Position numbers and translations under genes: made by a program. A DNA stretch of 64,000 nucleotides from a virus: positions 20,596-84,595 of IMG/VR virus record IMGVR_UViG_3300005577_000030, one strand, 5' to 3'. The notes under the pieces were generated by a model. It did no database searches. It saw nothing but the letters and a program-made list of their open reading frames with translations, and was not told the DNA's origin. Shown piece by piece: positions 55,595 through 62,927 of this stretch (positions within the stretch are counted from its first letter, which is position 1; the number at the start of each line of letters is the position of its first letter).

Positions 55595-55783
55595 ATGATA
55601 AAATATTTAAATCATGAACTTATAAAAATCGAATATTTTGATTTGCATTTTAAATACAATATTTGTAATATTTTTTTATGTAAACTGTATGATGATTATT
55701 ATGAATATAATAAAAATTCAACAAAGTTTATTAAATATAAATATACTTGCGCCGAGCAGATAATTAAAAACATATTAGAATAA
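55595..55783 (+). CDS. Array protein 14, degenerate family member
   Basis: 62 residues, the shortest. The His (H7) and last Cys (C52) are kept, but the first Cys of CxxC is Tyr (Y21-N-I-C24); C29 follows in LC. It may not bind metal in the same way. It lies 8 bases after copy 13 and 2 bases before the helicase loader. The C-terminus IIKNILE is preserved. Confidence 0.75.
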   Translation: MIKYLNHELIKIEYFDLHFKYNICNIFLCKLYDDYYEYNKNSTKFIKYKYTCAEQIIKNILE

Positions 55784-55785
55784 TA

Positions 55786-56451
55786 ATGATATCCAAAGAA
55801 TTAAGAAATGTCCCCGAAACAAAATTAAAAACTCTAATAGATGAATTAGATAAAACTGATGAAAAAAAATCCAGTTTATTAGCTAAAGCATACGAAAGAT
55901 ATTTTAATGCCAATATCCCTATCATGTATTGGAAATTAGAAATGTCAAAATTTAATGGAGACCCAACTTTATTAAATATTTATAATGATCTAATTGTCGA
56001 TTTAAAAAAAACATATGATAACGGAAAAACTCTATGCCTCGCTGGTAGTTTTGGCCGAGGAAAAACTATGACAGTTACTAATATATTAAAACGTGCAGTT
56101 GAAAAAGGTTACACAGCCCTCTACGTCACACTCAATGATATTATTTCTGCAATTTATTCTCCAGACGCCTACTCAGCACGAAAAGAATTATTAACCGTAG
56201 ATTTTTTAGTTATAGATGAATTTGACTCAAGACATATGTCCAATACCAATCAGTCAATAGATTTTTTTGCCAGAACTATTGAAGATATATTTAGAACTAG
56301 ATCTCAAAATAAATTACCCCTTTATTTATGTACTAATTCCCCAAACCCTTTAGAAGCCTTTAAAGGATCATTAAAAGAAAGTATTACTAGCCTTTGGAAC
56401 TATGTTGATCTTATTCCCGTTACCGGAAAAGACTTTAGAGCGGAGAAATGA
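55786..56451 (+). CDS. Helicase loader, DnaC/IstB-like AAA+ ATPase
   Basis: 221 residues. GSFGRGKT at 87-94 is Walker A and VDFLVIDEFDSR at about 137-148 Walker B, with a sensor-like LYLCTNSP near 182-189. A helical N-terminal part of about 60 residues would bind the helicase. DnaC-type proteins place the DnaB helicase on DNA. It overlaps the helicase gene by 4 bases, which supports the pairing. From here on codon use has more C-ending codons than in the array before it. Confidence 0.85.
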   Translation: MISKELRNVPETKLKTLIDELDKTDEKKSSLLAKAYERYFNANIPIMYWKLEMSKFNGDPTLLNIYNDLIVDLKKTYDNGKTLCLAGSFGRGKTMTVTNILKRAVEKGYTALYVTLNDIISAIYSPDAYSARKELLTVDFLVIDEFDSRHMSNTNQSIDFFARTIEDIFRTRSQNKLPLYLCTNSPNPLEAFKGSLKESITSLWNYVDLIPVTGKDFRAEK

Positions 56452-57851
56452 TGCAGGATATCGATTATCGAGTATTACAAGGTATAGCCCAAAGCTCTTT
56501 CGTTGCACTATCTTATAGCAATAAATATGATGAAAAATTATTCATAAGCCCAGAAGCTAAAATCATAGCTAAACCTATGATCGATTATGCTAAAGCTTAT
56601 CACTCAGCTCCATCTAAACGAACATTATTAGAAACTTATAAAAATGAAAAAGACTTACTCCCACATTTAGAAAATTTTTATACTTCTATTGAATCTAAAA
56701 AATATAATGATTCAGATTTTAAATTTGATTTAGAAAAATTAAAAGAACGATTTTGCTCATTTAAATATAAAGAATTAAAAAAACTTAATACAGAAACTGA
56801 AGATATTCAAGTAGGTGTCAAACAAGCTCAATCTATCCTAAATGAAATTAAAGGTTTAAATCACGCCCAAACTTCAACTAGAAAATCATTAAAAGAATTT
56901 ACTCCAGATTTTATAGCCGAATATAAAGCCAAACAAAAAAATCCAGACTTAGGTAAAGGTATTTTAACAGGATACTCATATCTAGATTTCTTAAAAAATG
57001 GATTTAGACCAGCTGATTTAATCATGATCGCCGGTGAATCTGGTGCCGGAAAATCAATGTGGCTAAATAACATCGCAGTTAATATGTGGATGCAAAATAA
57101 TACCATTGATACTCATCCAGATAAATATACTAAAGGATATAATGTTGTTTATGTATCTCTAGAAATGCCTTTAGCCGATATGTATCAAAGAACTATCGCC
57201 TGCGTAGCTGATGTATCTTCCTATGGAGTAAGAGATGCTAAAAATTCAGCAGAAGAAGGAATTGCACTAGGAAAAGCAACCAAATTCTTCAAAAATTATC
57301 CATATACTTTTGATATAATAGATGTTCCACGAGGTTTTACCGTAGAACAACTAGAATTACAAATGGAGCAAATTAAAACCCAATATAAACCAGATGTAGT
57401 TTTTATTGATTATTTAGGATTAATGGATGAAGTTGATGACCAAGAAGATTGGCTAAAATTAGGTTATCTAGCTGGTAGAGTTCATGAGTTCGGTAGAGTT
57501 TATGAAATCCCAGTTGTTACAGCCGTTCAAATGACAGATAAACGCGCCGTCAAATCCAAAGAAGATTCAGATAAAATAGGCTTACATAGAATTGGTCGAT
57601 CAGGATTAATTGCCCACCACGCTACTATGGTTATTCAAATCGAAACCAAAGGCGGAAAAGATGACGGAATTAATGATTTTAAATATCATATTGTTAAAAA
57701 TCGTTATGGTGAATCTGGTGGATCAGCTTGCGTAATTAAAAAATATAGTCATTGTAAAGTTATTGATAAACCTTATGATGTATCCGCTAGAACTGATTAT
57801 ACTATAAATGATGACATTAGTGTAGATATATCGAAATATTTAAATGACTAA
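56448..57851 (+). CDS. Replicative DNA helicase, DnaB/gp41-like
   Basis: 467 residues. N-terminal 160 residues are helical. The RecA-fold core has GYSYLDFLKNGFRPADLIMI, Walker A GESGAGKS at 196-203, VYVSLEMPLADMYQR, Walker B DVVFIDYLGLMDE near 315-327, and IPVVTAVQMTDKRAV (the Q of motif H3). IGLHRIGRSGLIAHHATMVI corresponds to motif H4 with its Arg finger region. Two adjacent ATGs at the start. This gene is intact: no intein, although gp41 of related phages can carry one. Confidence 0.9.
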   Translation: MMQDIDYRVLQGIAQSSFVALSYSNKYDEKLFISPEAKIIAKPMIDYAKAYHSAPSKRTLLETYKNEKDLLPHLENFYTSIESKKYNDSDFKFDLEKLKERFCSFKYKELKKLNTETEDIQVGVKQAQSILNEIKGLNHAQTSTRKSLKEFTPDFIAEYKAKQKNPDLGKGILTGYSYLDFLKNGFRPADLIMIAGESGAGKSMWLNNIAVNMWMQNNTIDTHPDKYTKGYNVVYVSLEMPLADMYQRTIACVADVSSYGVRDAKNSAEEGIALGKATKFFKNYPYTFDIIDVPRGFTVEQLELQMEQIKTQYKPDVVFIDYLGLMDEVDDQEDWLKLGYLAGRVHEFGRVYEIPVVTAVQMTDKRAVKSKEDSDKIGLHRIGRSGLIAHHATMVIQIETKGGKDDGINDFKYHIVKNRYGESGGSACVIKKYSHCKVIDKPYDVSARTDYTINDDISVDISKYLND

Positions 57852-58035
57852 AGATAAATACTCATTATATAAAACTGTAGGAAAAGCTATTCGTATTGAA
57901 TATGATCATAGCTCAGATTCTGTTTATTTAGTTTTTGAATTAATTGATGAAGATTTTAAAAAACGCATTAAAAATGATTGGACTGAAGATATAGATCTGG
58001 AATTAGATAATAAAAATTTAATAATAAAAGAATAA
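57844..58035 (+). CDS. Small protein, possibly DUF2283-like
   Basis: 63 residues, 8-base overlap with the helicase gene. AIRIEYDHSSDSVYLVFEL followed by acidic DIDLELDNKNLI resembles the short beta-strand pattern of DUF2283 proteins (YD...AD-x-LY). Function of that family is unknown. Weak match. Confidence 0.5.
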   Translation: MTKDKYSLYKTVGKAIRIEYDHSSDSVYLVFELIDEDFKKRIKNDWTEDIDLELDNKNLIIKE

Positions 58036-58061
58036 TTTCACTGATATATATTTATGTTATC

Positions 58062-58069
58062 TATAAATA
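58062..58069 (+). promoter_or_regulatory. TATAAATA box before the zinc-ribbon gene
   Basis: Matches a T4-type late -10 element, in the 44-base gap after 58035. A start of transcription about 6 bases downstream would fall inside the AAGGA ribosome site of the next gene, which argues against use as its promoter. Confidence 0.15.
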
Positions 58070-58079
58070 AAGGAATTTA

Positions 58080-58394
58080 ATGCCGTTTTATACTATGTTA
58101 TGTCATGCCTGCAACCACGAATTTGAAGATTTTTTCTCTGCTAAAGCTCCAGTTCCTACATTATGTCCTAATTGTAATGTAGATGGATATGTTCAAAGAT
58201 TAATTCCAAGTATTGTCTATGCCAGAGTGCCTTTAACAGGACAAGATCTTAAACAACAAATTAAAAAAGAAGCTGCTCAAATTAAAGCTCAAGTTAGTAC
58301 CAATGAAAATTTAAGGGCTAATATTGTAGGTGAACAGAAATACGAACAGCATGTTAAAGCTACAGAAAAATTAAAAGAAACGTATAAAGATTAA
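58080..58394 (+). CDS. FmdB-like zinc-ribbon protein
   Basis: 104 residues. Residues 1-40 form a zinc ribbon: C8-x2-C11 and C29-x2-C32 in MPFYTMLCHACNHEFEDFFS ... CPNCNVDGYVQRL, the pattern of FmdB-family putative regulators. The remaining 60 residues are a charged helix (LKQQIKKEAAQIKAQV). A transcription-related role is plausible given the sigma factor two genes on. AAGGA 5 bases before the ATG. Confidence 0.8.
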   Translation: MPFYTMLCHACNHEFEDFFSAKAPVPTLCPNCNVDGYVQRLIPSIVYARVPLTGQDLKQQIKKEAAQIKAQVSTNENLRANIVGEQKYEQHVKATEKLKETYKD

Positions 58395-58395
58395 T

Positions 58396-58536
58396 ATGTC
58401 TAAAAAATATTTAAAGGAAATTTTACAAACCCTTTTAAATGTAGATGATATTGATGTAATTAAATATACAATCGAATCTCTTATCGAGGAAATTGAAGAA
58501 GAGCTCAATAATAAAAAGGATGGTGAAGACCTGTAA
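58396..58536 (+). CDS. Small acidic helical protein
   Basis: 46 residues, starting 1 base after the zinc-ribbon gene and ending 14 bases before the sigma-factor gene. Two amphipathic helices, the second very acidic (IEEIEEELNNKKDGED). The frame fills the interval exactly. Unknown function; the acidic tail could contact RNA polymerase or sigma. Confidence 0.5.
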   Translation: MSKKYLKEILQTLLNVDDIDVIKYTIESLIEEIEEELNNKKDGEDL

Positions 58537-58550
58537 TAACAAGGATTTGG

Positions 58551-59213
58551 ATGAGTAATTTGAATAAAGACGAAATAAATGAAATTGTAAAAGAATTTAT
58601 TGAGCTAAGAGAACGAGCCGAAAAAAGTAAAAGCAAAAAAATTAAAAGCAAATTCCTCGAGTTTCAATCAACTATAGTAAAAAAATTATCGCATCTGGTA
58701 TTATTAAGAACTAATAGATACAGAATGTTTTCAAATTATCATGACCTGCAGCAGGATGGATTCGAGGCTCTCTTTATGGCATTAAAAACTTACCGCCCAG
58801 AAAAAGGGGATTTCTCCTGGTGGGCTAAAAAATATATAGATACTAGAGTTTCGAGAGCTGCTAATTCACATTCTACTATTAAATATCCATTAAAAACAAT
58901 TAAAGATTTCAAACCTCATAAAGTCAGTATCATCCCTGTTATTACCGATATTGCTTTAGATCCTCAACAATCTTTAGAACAAATGGAAATTAAAAAGGCA
59001 ATTACAGAAGCTATCGTATTATTACCCGAACTACAACAAAAAGTAGTTAAATTATCTTTCGAAATGGCTGGAAATAGAGCTTCTACAATAACAAAAATTT
59101 CTGAAGAATTAAAAATATCACGATCAGCTTGTATGAAAATATTAGAAGAAGCGAAACAAACTTTAAAATTAACATTGATTAGTAACTTGACGGATTTGGA
59201 GAATAATGAGTGA
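58551..59213 (+). CDS. Sigma-70-family RNA polymerase sigma factor (gp55-like)
   Basis: 220 residues. Residues 65-107 contain region 2: [20 protein letters not shown] and [20 protein letters not shown], which bind polymerase and the -10 element. Residues 150-205 have a region 4-like HTH ([34 protein letters not shown]). It would redirect host RNA polymerase to phage promoters. AAGGA ribosome site; 8-base overlap with nrdB. Confidence 0.85.
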   Translation: MSNLNKDEINEIVKEFIELRERAEKSKSKKIKSKFLEFQSTIVKKLSHLVLLRTNRYRMFSNYHDLQQDGFEALFMALKTYRPEKGDFSWWAKKYIDTRVSRAANSHSTIKYPLKTIKDFKPHKVSIIPVITDIALDPQQSLEQMEIKKAITEAIVLLPELQQKVVKLSFEMAGNRASTITKISEELKISRSACMKILEEAKQTLKLTLISNLTDLENNE

Positions 59214-60162
59214 TATCGAAAATAGCGAACGATTTGTTTTATTTCCTATAAAGTATAATGAAATTTGGAAAATGTATAAGGATGCCGAGGCTTCCTTTTG
59301 GACCGCTGAAGAAGTTGATTTAACCGGTGATATAAATGACTGGAAATCTTTAAAAGATTCTGAAAAATATTTTATTAGTCATATTTTAGCTTTCTTTGCA
59401 GCTTCAGATGGTATTGTTGGAGAAAATTTAGCATTACGTTTTTATGGTGATGTAAAAATCCCCGAAGCTCGTGCATTTTATGGATTTCAATTAATGATGG
59501 AGGGTATACATTCAGAAATGTATAGCTTATTAATTGATACTTATATTAATGATGATAAAGAAAAAAATAAATTATTTAACGCTGTTAATGAAATTCCCAT
59601 TATAAAAGAAAAAGCAAAATGGGCTTTAAGATGGATTGATTCAAATGAGTCATTCGCAGAACGACTAATTGCCTTTGCTATTGTTGAAGGTGTGTTTTTT
59701 AGTTCATCATTTTGTTCTATTTATTGGCTTAAAAAACGCGGCCTGATGCCAGGGTTAGCATTTTCCAATGAGAGTATAAGTAGGGATGAGAATCTCCATT
59801 GCGAATTCGCTTGTTTACTATATAAAACATTAGGATTTAATTTATCTCAAGATAGAATAAATGAAATTTTTACGCAGGCGGTTGAACTAGAATGTAAATT
59901 TGCGACTGAAGCTCTTCCTGTTAGTTTAATAGGAATGAATGCTGACTTAATGAGTCAATACATAAAATATGTAGCTGATAGACTTGCGGTATCATTAGGA
60001 TATAAAAAAATATATAATGAAACTAATCCGTTTGACTGGATGGAATCAATTTCATTAGTTAAAAAAGGTAATTTTTTTGAAGTTAAAGTTGCCAATTATA
60101 AGAAAAATGGAGTCGGATTAACTGCTGAGCAAAATTCTGTTTCATTTGACGCTGATTTTTAA
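59206..60162 (+). CDS. nrdB: Ribonucleotide reductase class I small subunit
   Basis: 318 residues. All iron ligands and the radical tyrosine are present: D68 (FFAASDGI), E99, H102 and Y106 ([14 protein letters not shown]), E161 (IVEGVFFS), E195 and H198 ([10 protein letters not shown]). The sequence is strikingly like eukaryotic R2: [23 protein letters not shown] and the last residues SFDADF, which equal the R1-binding tail of eukaryotic R2. Supplies the tyrosyl radical to NrdA. GGAG ribosome site within the sigma gene. Confidence 0.95.
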   Translation: MSDIENSERFVLFPIKYNEIWKMYKDAEASFWTAEEVDLTGDINDWKSLKDSEKYFISHILAFFAASDGIVGENLALRFYGDVKIPEARAFYGFQLMMEGIHSEMYSLLIDTYINDDKEKNKLFNAVNEIPIIKEKAKWALRWIDSNESFAERLIAFAIVEGVFFSSSFCSIYWLKKRGLMPGLAFSNESISRDENLHCEFACLLYKTLGFNLSQDRINEIFTQAVELECKFATEALPVSLIGMNADLMSQYIKYVADRLAVSLGYKKIYNETNPFDWMESISLVKKGNFFEVKVANYKKNGVGLTAEQNSVSFDADF

Positions 60163-60164
60163 TT

Positions 60165-60172
60165 TATAAATA
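60165..60172 (+). promoter_or_regulatory. TATAAATA box before nrdA
   Basis: Matches a T4-type late -10 element in the 28-base gap between nrdB and nrdA. A start about 6 bases downstream would leave an AGGAAA ribosome site at 60180-60185 intact, so the spacing is workable. Chance match still possible. Confidence 0.25.
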
Positions 60173-60190
60173 CTAAAATAGGAAATACTA

Positions 60191-61804
60191 ATGTTCGTAA
60201 TTAAACGCGATGGATCCAAGGAACAAGTAAAGTTTGAAAAGGTAGCTAAAAGAATAACGAGAGTCGCCAAAGATCTTAAAAATGTTGATCCTAATGCTGT
60301 AGCTCAAAAAGTTATTCAGGGTATTTATGATGGCGTATCTACTGTAGAATTAGATAAACTTGCAATAGAAGTAGCATATTCTATGACCACTATGCATTAT
60401 GAATATGATCGATTAGCTGTTAGACTCGCTGTTTCAAATTTACATAAAAATACACCTTCTACTTTTTCTGAAGCTGTTGATAAAGTTTACAATTCAGTTG
60501 ATGTATTTGGAAATAAACGTCCATTAATAGCTGAAGATGTATATACTATAATTAAGAAAAATGCTCACATTCTGGATTCAAAAATTGATTATGATCGGGA
60601 TTATTTATTAGATTATTTTGGATTCAAAACATTAGAGCGATCTTATTTATTAAAGATAAATGAATATGTTGATAATAAATTAACACAAAAAATCGCATTT
60701 CGGCCACAACATTTATGGATGATGGTTTCAGTTGGAATTCATAAAGAAGATATTGATGCCGCATTAGAAACATATGAAATTCTTTCTAAAAAAGAAGCTA
60801 CACATGCAACTCCAACATTATTTAATGCAGGATTAATTAAAAATCAGCTCAGCAGTTGTTTTTTAATAGCAATGAATTCTTCCGATTCAATGGCTGGTAT
60901 TTATGATACATTAAAACAAACTGCTTTAATAAGTCAAAGTGCCGGAGGAATTGGATTACACATTCATAATATAAGATCAAAAGGATCTCCAATATTTGGC
61001 ACAGGAGGATTATCAAATGGTATAATTCCTATGTTAAAAAACTTTAATGAAACTGCGCGTTATGTTGATCAGGGCGGGAAAAGGAAAGGCTCATTTGCCA
61101 TATACTTAGAGAGCTGGCATTCCGATATCTTTGAATTTTTAGATTTACGTAAAAATAATGGTAAAGAAGAATTTCGTGCAAGAGATTTAAATCTTGCTTT
61201 ATGGGCTCCTGATTTATTTTTCAAACGAGTAAAAGAAGATGGAAAATGGACATTAATGGACCCAGCTAAATGTAAAAATCTTTCCGATGTTCATAGTGAA
61301 GAATTTGACAAATTATATATTCAATATGAACAAAACAATATGGGTGAAAAAACAATTAATGCACGTGATCTTTGGAGTAAGATTGTTGAAGCACAAATTG
61401 AAACTGGTCAACCATATATTTTAGCAAAAGATGCTTGTAATAATAAATCAAATCAAAAAAATCTTGGTACAATTAAGAGCAGTAATCTTTGTATAGCTGG
61501 TGATACATCTGTTTTTATTAAAACCTCATTAGTGGATGATGAAATTGAACTTCCAATTAATAACGTTGTTAACATGTTTAAAAATGGAGAAAAATTATTT
61601 ATCAAATCATATGATGAAATAAATGATAAAATTACTTTCAATGAAATATTAAACGGTGCAGAAACAAATCGTGAAGCTGAAGTTTTAAAAATTACTTACA
61701 ATGATTATGAAATAGTTTGTACCGAAGATCATGAATTTTTCACCACAAGAGGTTACGTAAAAGCCAAAAATTTATTGGAAACAGATATTTTAAAATTAAT
61801 TTAA
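60191..61804 (+). CDS. nrdA: Ribonucleotide reductase large subunit, N-terminal half, fused to N-intein
   Basis: 537 residues. Residues 1-433 are the N-extein: ATP cone ([17 protein letters not shown]), [11 protein letters not shown], active-site C223 in [26 protein letters not shown] and [10 protein letters not shown]. Residues 434-537 (from Cys codon 61490) are an N-intein: [12 protein letters not shown] (block A, nucleophilic Cys1), [17 protein letters not shown] (block B with the usual D/E-x-H) and a stop at 61802. No endonuclease is embedded. The product must join with the protein from 62928 by trans-splicing. Close to eukaryotic RRM1 over the extein. Confidence 0.93.
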   Translation: MFVIKRDGSKEQVKFEKVAKRITRVAKDLKNVDPNAVAQKVIQGIYDGVSTVELDKLAIEVAYSMTTMHYEYDRLAVRLAVSNLHKNTPSTFSEAVDKVYNSVDVFGNKRPLIAEDVYTIIKKNAHILDSKIDYDRDYLLDYFGFKTLERSYLLKINEYVDNKLTQKIAFRPQHLWMMVSVGIHKEDIDAALETYEILSKKEATHATPTLFNAGLIKNQLSSCFLIAMNSSDSMAGIYDTLKQTALISQSAGGIGLHIHNIRSKGSPIFGTGGLSNGIIPMLKNFNETARYVDQGGKRKGSFAIYLESWHSDIFEFLDLRKNNGKEEFRARDLNLALWAPDLFFKRVKEDGKWTLMDPAKCKNLSDVHSEEFDKLYIQYEQNNMGEKTINARDLWSKIVEAQIETGQPYILAKDACNNKSNQKNLGTIKSSNLCIAGDTSVFIKTSLVDDEIELPINNVVNMFKNGEKLFIKSYDEINDKITFNEILNGAETNREAEVLKITYNDYEIVCTEDHEFFTTRGYVKAKNLLETDILKLI

Positions 61805-61814
61805 TTGGAATTTA

Positions 61815-62927
61815 ATGATAGAAAAAGAAAATGAAGAAAAAATAAAACAAAATAAATTTTATTGTGAGTTTGATTCAAAATTTTATAATCGCATACAAAT
61901 GGTAAAATTATTAAAAATAAATGTAGACATGTTTAATTATTATTTTAATAAATTATCATTAGAATTACAAAATGAAGTAATTAAAAGTAATGATTATAAA
62001 TATAAATATTTATATAGAATTATATCTAATAAAATCATATATTGTATTTATTCTAATAAATTAATTCCATTTGAAAGAGTTCTTAGAGGATGCATAACAT
62101 TTTCAGATGTTGAAAGTTTATGGGGTAAAGGAATATCAACACGAAATAAAAAAAGACCCGAACATGCTAAAATAATTTCTCTTAAGCTTAAAGGTGTTAA
62201 AAAATCTAATGAACACCGTAATAAAATGACTCAAAGATTAAAATCTATAGATTTTAAAAAAAAAGTACTGTCTAATAAAGGAATTGAATATACGGATGAT
62301 TCTTCTGTATATGAAAAATATGCCGCCCTGTATTCTAATTTATTAAAATCGTTTGATTTTAAAAAATCATTTGTTTTAAATAATTATAAATTATATTTAG
62401 AAGATACAGAATTAACTCATGAAGAAATTAATCAAATGAGTGAAACTGAAATTTTAAATTTATATTCTGAATTAATGTCAATAAAAAGTTCTATAGCTAT
62501 GGCTAATTCAACTTCAATGGGGAATGCCAAAATAGTTAAAATTGAAAATTTACAATATAATTTAAGAAATATAAATTCAATTGATGTTAGATCTGAAATG
62601 GAAAAGAAAATAATTTCTTTTTTTGAACGTAATAAAATTTATTGGGATTATGAAACTGAAATTATAAAATATTTTTTTAATTTTAATAGAAGATATATTA
62701 TGGATTTTATATTTTATATTGATGGTAAATGTAATTATATGGAAGTAAAAGGTTCGGTTAGAAGTAGTGATGTTGAAAAAACATTAGCAAAAACCAAAAC
62801 AGCAATTGAAAAATTTGGTGAAATATATGTTTATCAAAAAGAATTAATTACGTCGATAAAAGATTTAGATAAAATTAAATATAATAATTTTTCAGAATTT
62901 AAGTTAAAACACGTATATGGAGATTGA
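61815..62927 (+). CDS. Homing endonuclease between the split nrdA halves (NUMOD3 plus PD-(D/E)XK)
   Basis: 370 residues. Near residues 113-140 two NUMOD3-like DNA-binding repeats can be seen (RPEHAKIISLKLKG and KSNEHRNKMTQRLK). Residues 258-325 look like a PD-(D/E)XK-type nuclease: SEMEKKIISFFERN with its Glu, YIMDFIFYIDGK with D297, and YMEVKGS with the E-x-K. Its place between the two intein halves matches the fractured-gene arrangement with Vsr-like homing endonucleases reported in marine phage metagenomes. Ribosome site GGAATTTA before the ATG; the stop abuts the next ATG. Confidence 0.8.
   Translation: MIEKENEEKIKQNKFYCEFDSKFYNRIQMVKLLKINVDMFNYYFNKLSLELQNEVIKSNDYKYKYLYRIISNKIIYCIYSNKLIPFERVLRGCITFSDVESLWGKGISTRNKKRPEHAKIISLKLKGVKKSNEHRNKMTQRLKSIDFKKKVLSNKGIEYTDDSSVYEKYAALYSNLLKSFDFKKSFVLNNYKLYLEDTELTHEEINQMSETEILNLYSELMSIKSSIAMANSTSMGNAKIVKIENLQYNLRNINSIDVRSEMEKKIISFFERNKIYWDYETEIIKYFFNFNRRYIMDFIFYIDGKCNYMEVKGSVRSSDVEKTLAKTKTAIEKFGEIYVYQKELITSIKDLDKIKYNNFSEFKLKHVYGD

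Larger units (their letters stand above)
52852..55783 (+). repeat. Tandem array of 14 paralogous small genes
   Basis: Fourteen same-strand genes of 62-75 codons fill 2.9 kb. Each protein has an N-terminal KYLTHELI-like motif with an invariant His, a [FY]xCxxC motif about 14-21 residues later, and a C-terminal xxCxExIIKNIIE. Neighbours are joined by a 1-base gap or an ATGA overlap in most cases. The DNA around each junction (end of one gene plus start of the next, about 40 bases) is nearly the same along the array, so the period is about 200 bases. One 42-base break lies between copies 6 and 7. Confidence 0.95.

Noticed and set aside
52852-55783. CRISPR-like array
   Set aside because: The repeated DNA recurs about every 200 bases, varies, and is the end and start of coding frames; there are no constant-length spacers or cas genes.
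56448-57851. Intein in the DnaB/gp41-like helicase
   Set aside because: The Walker A and B regions are continuous and the length is normal, so no intein is present.
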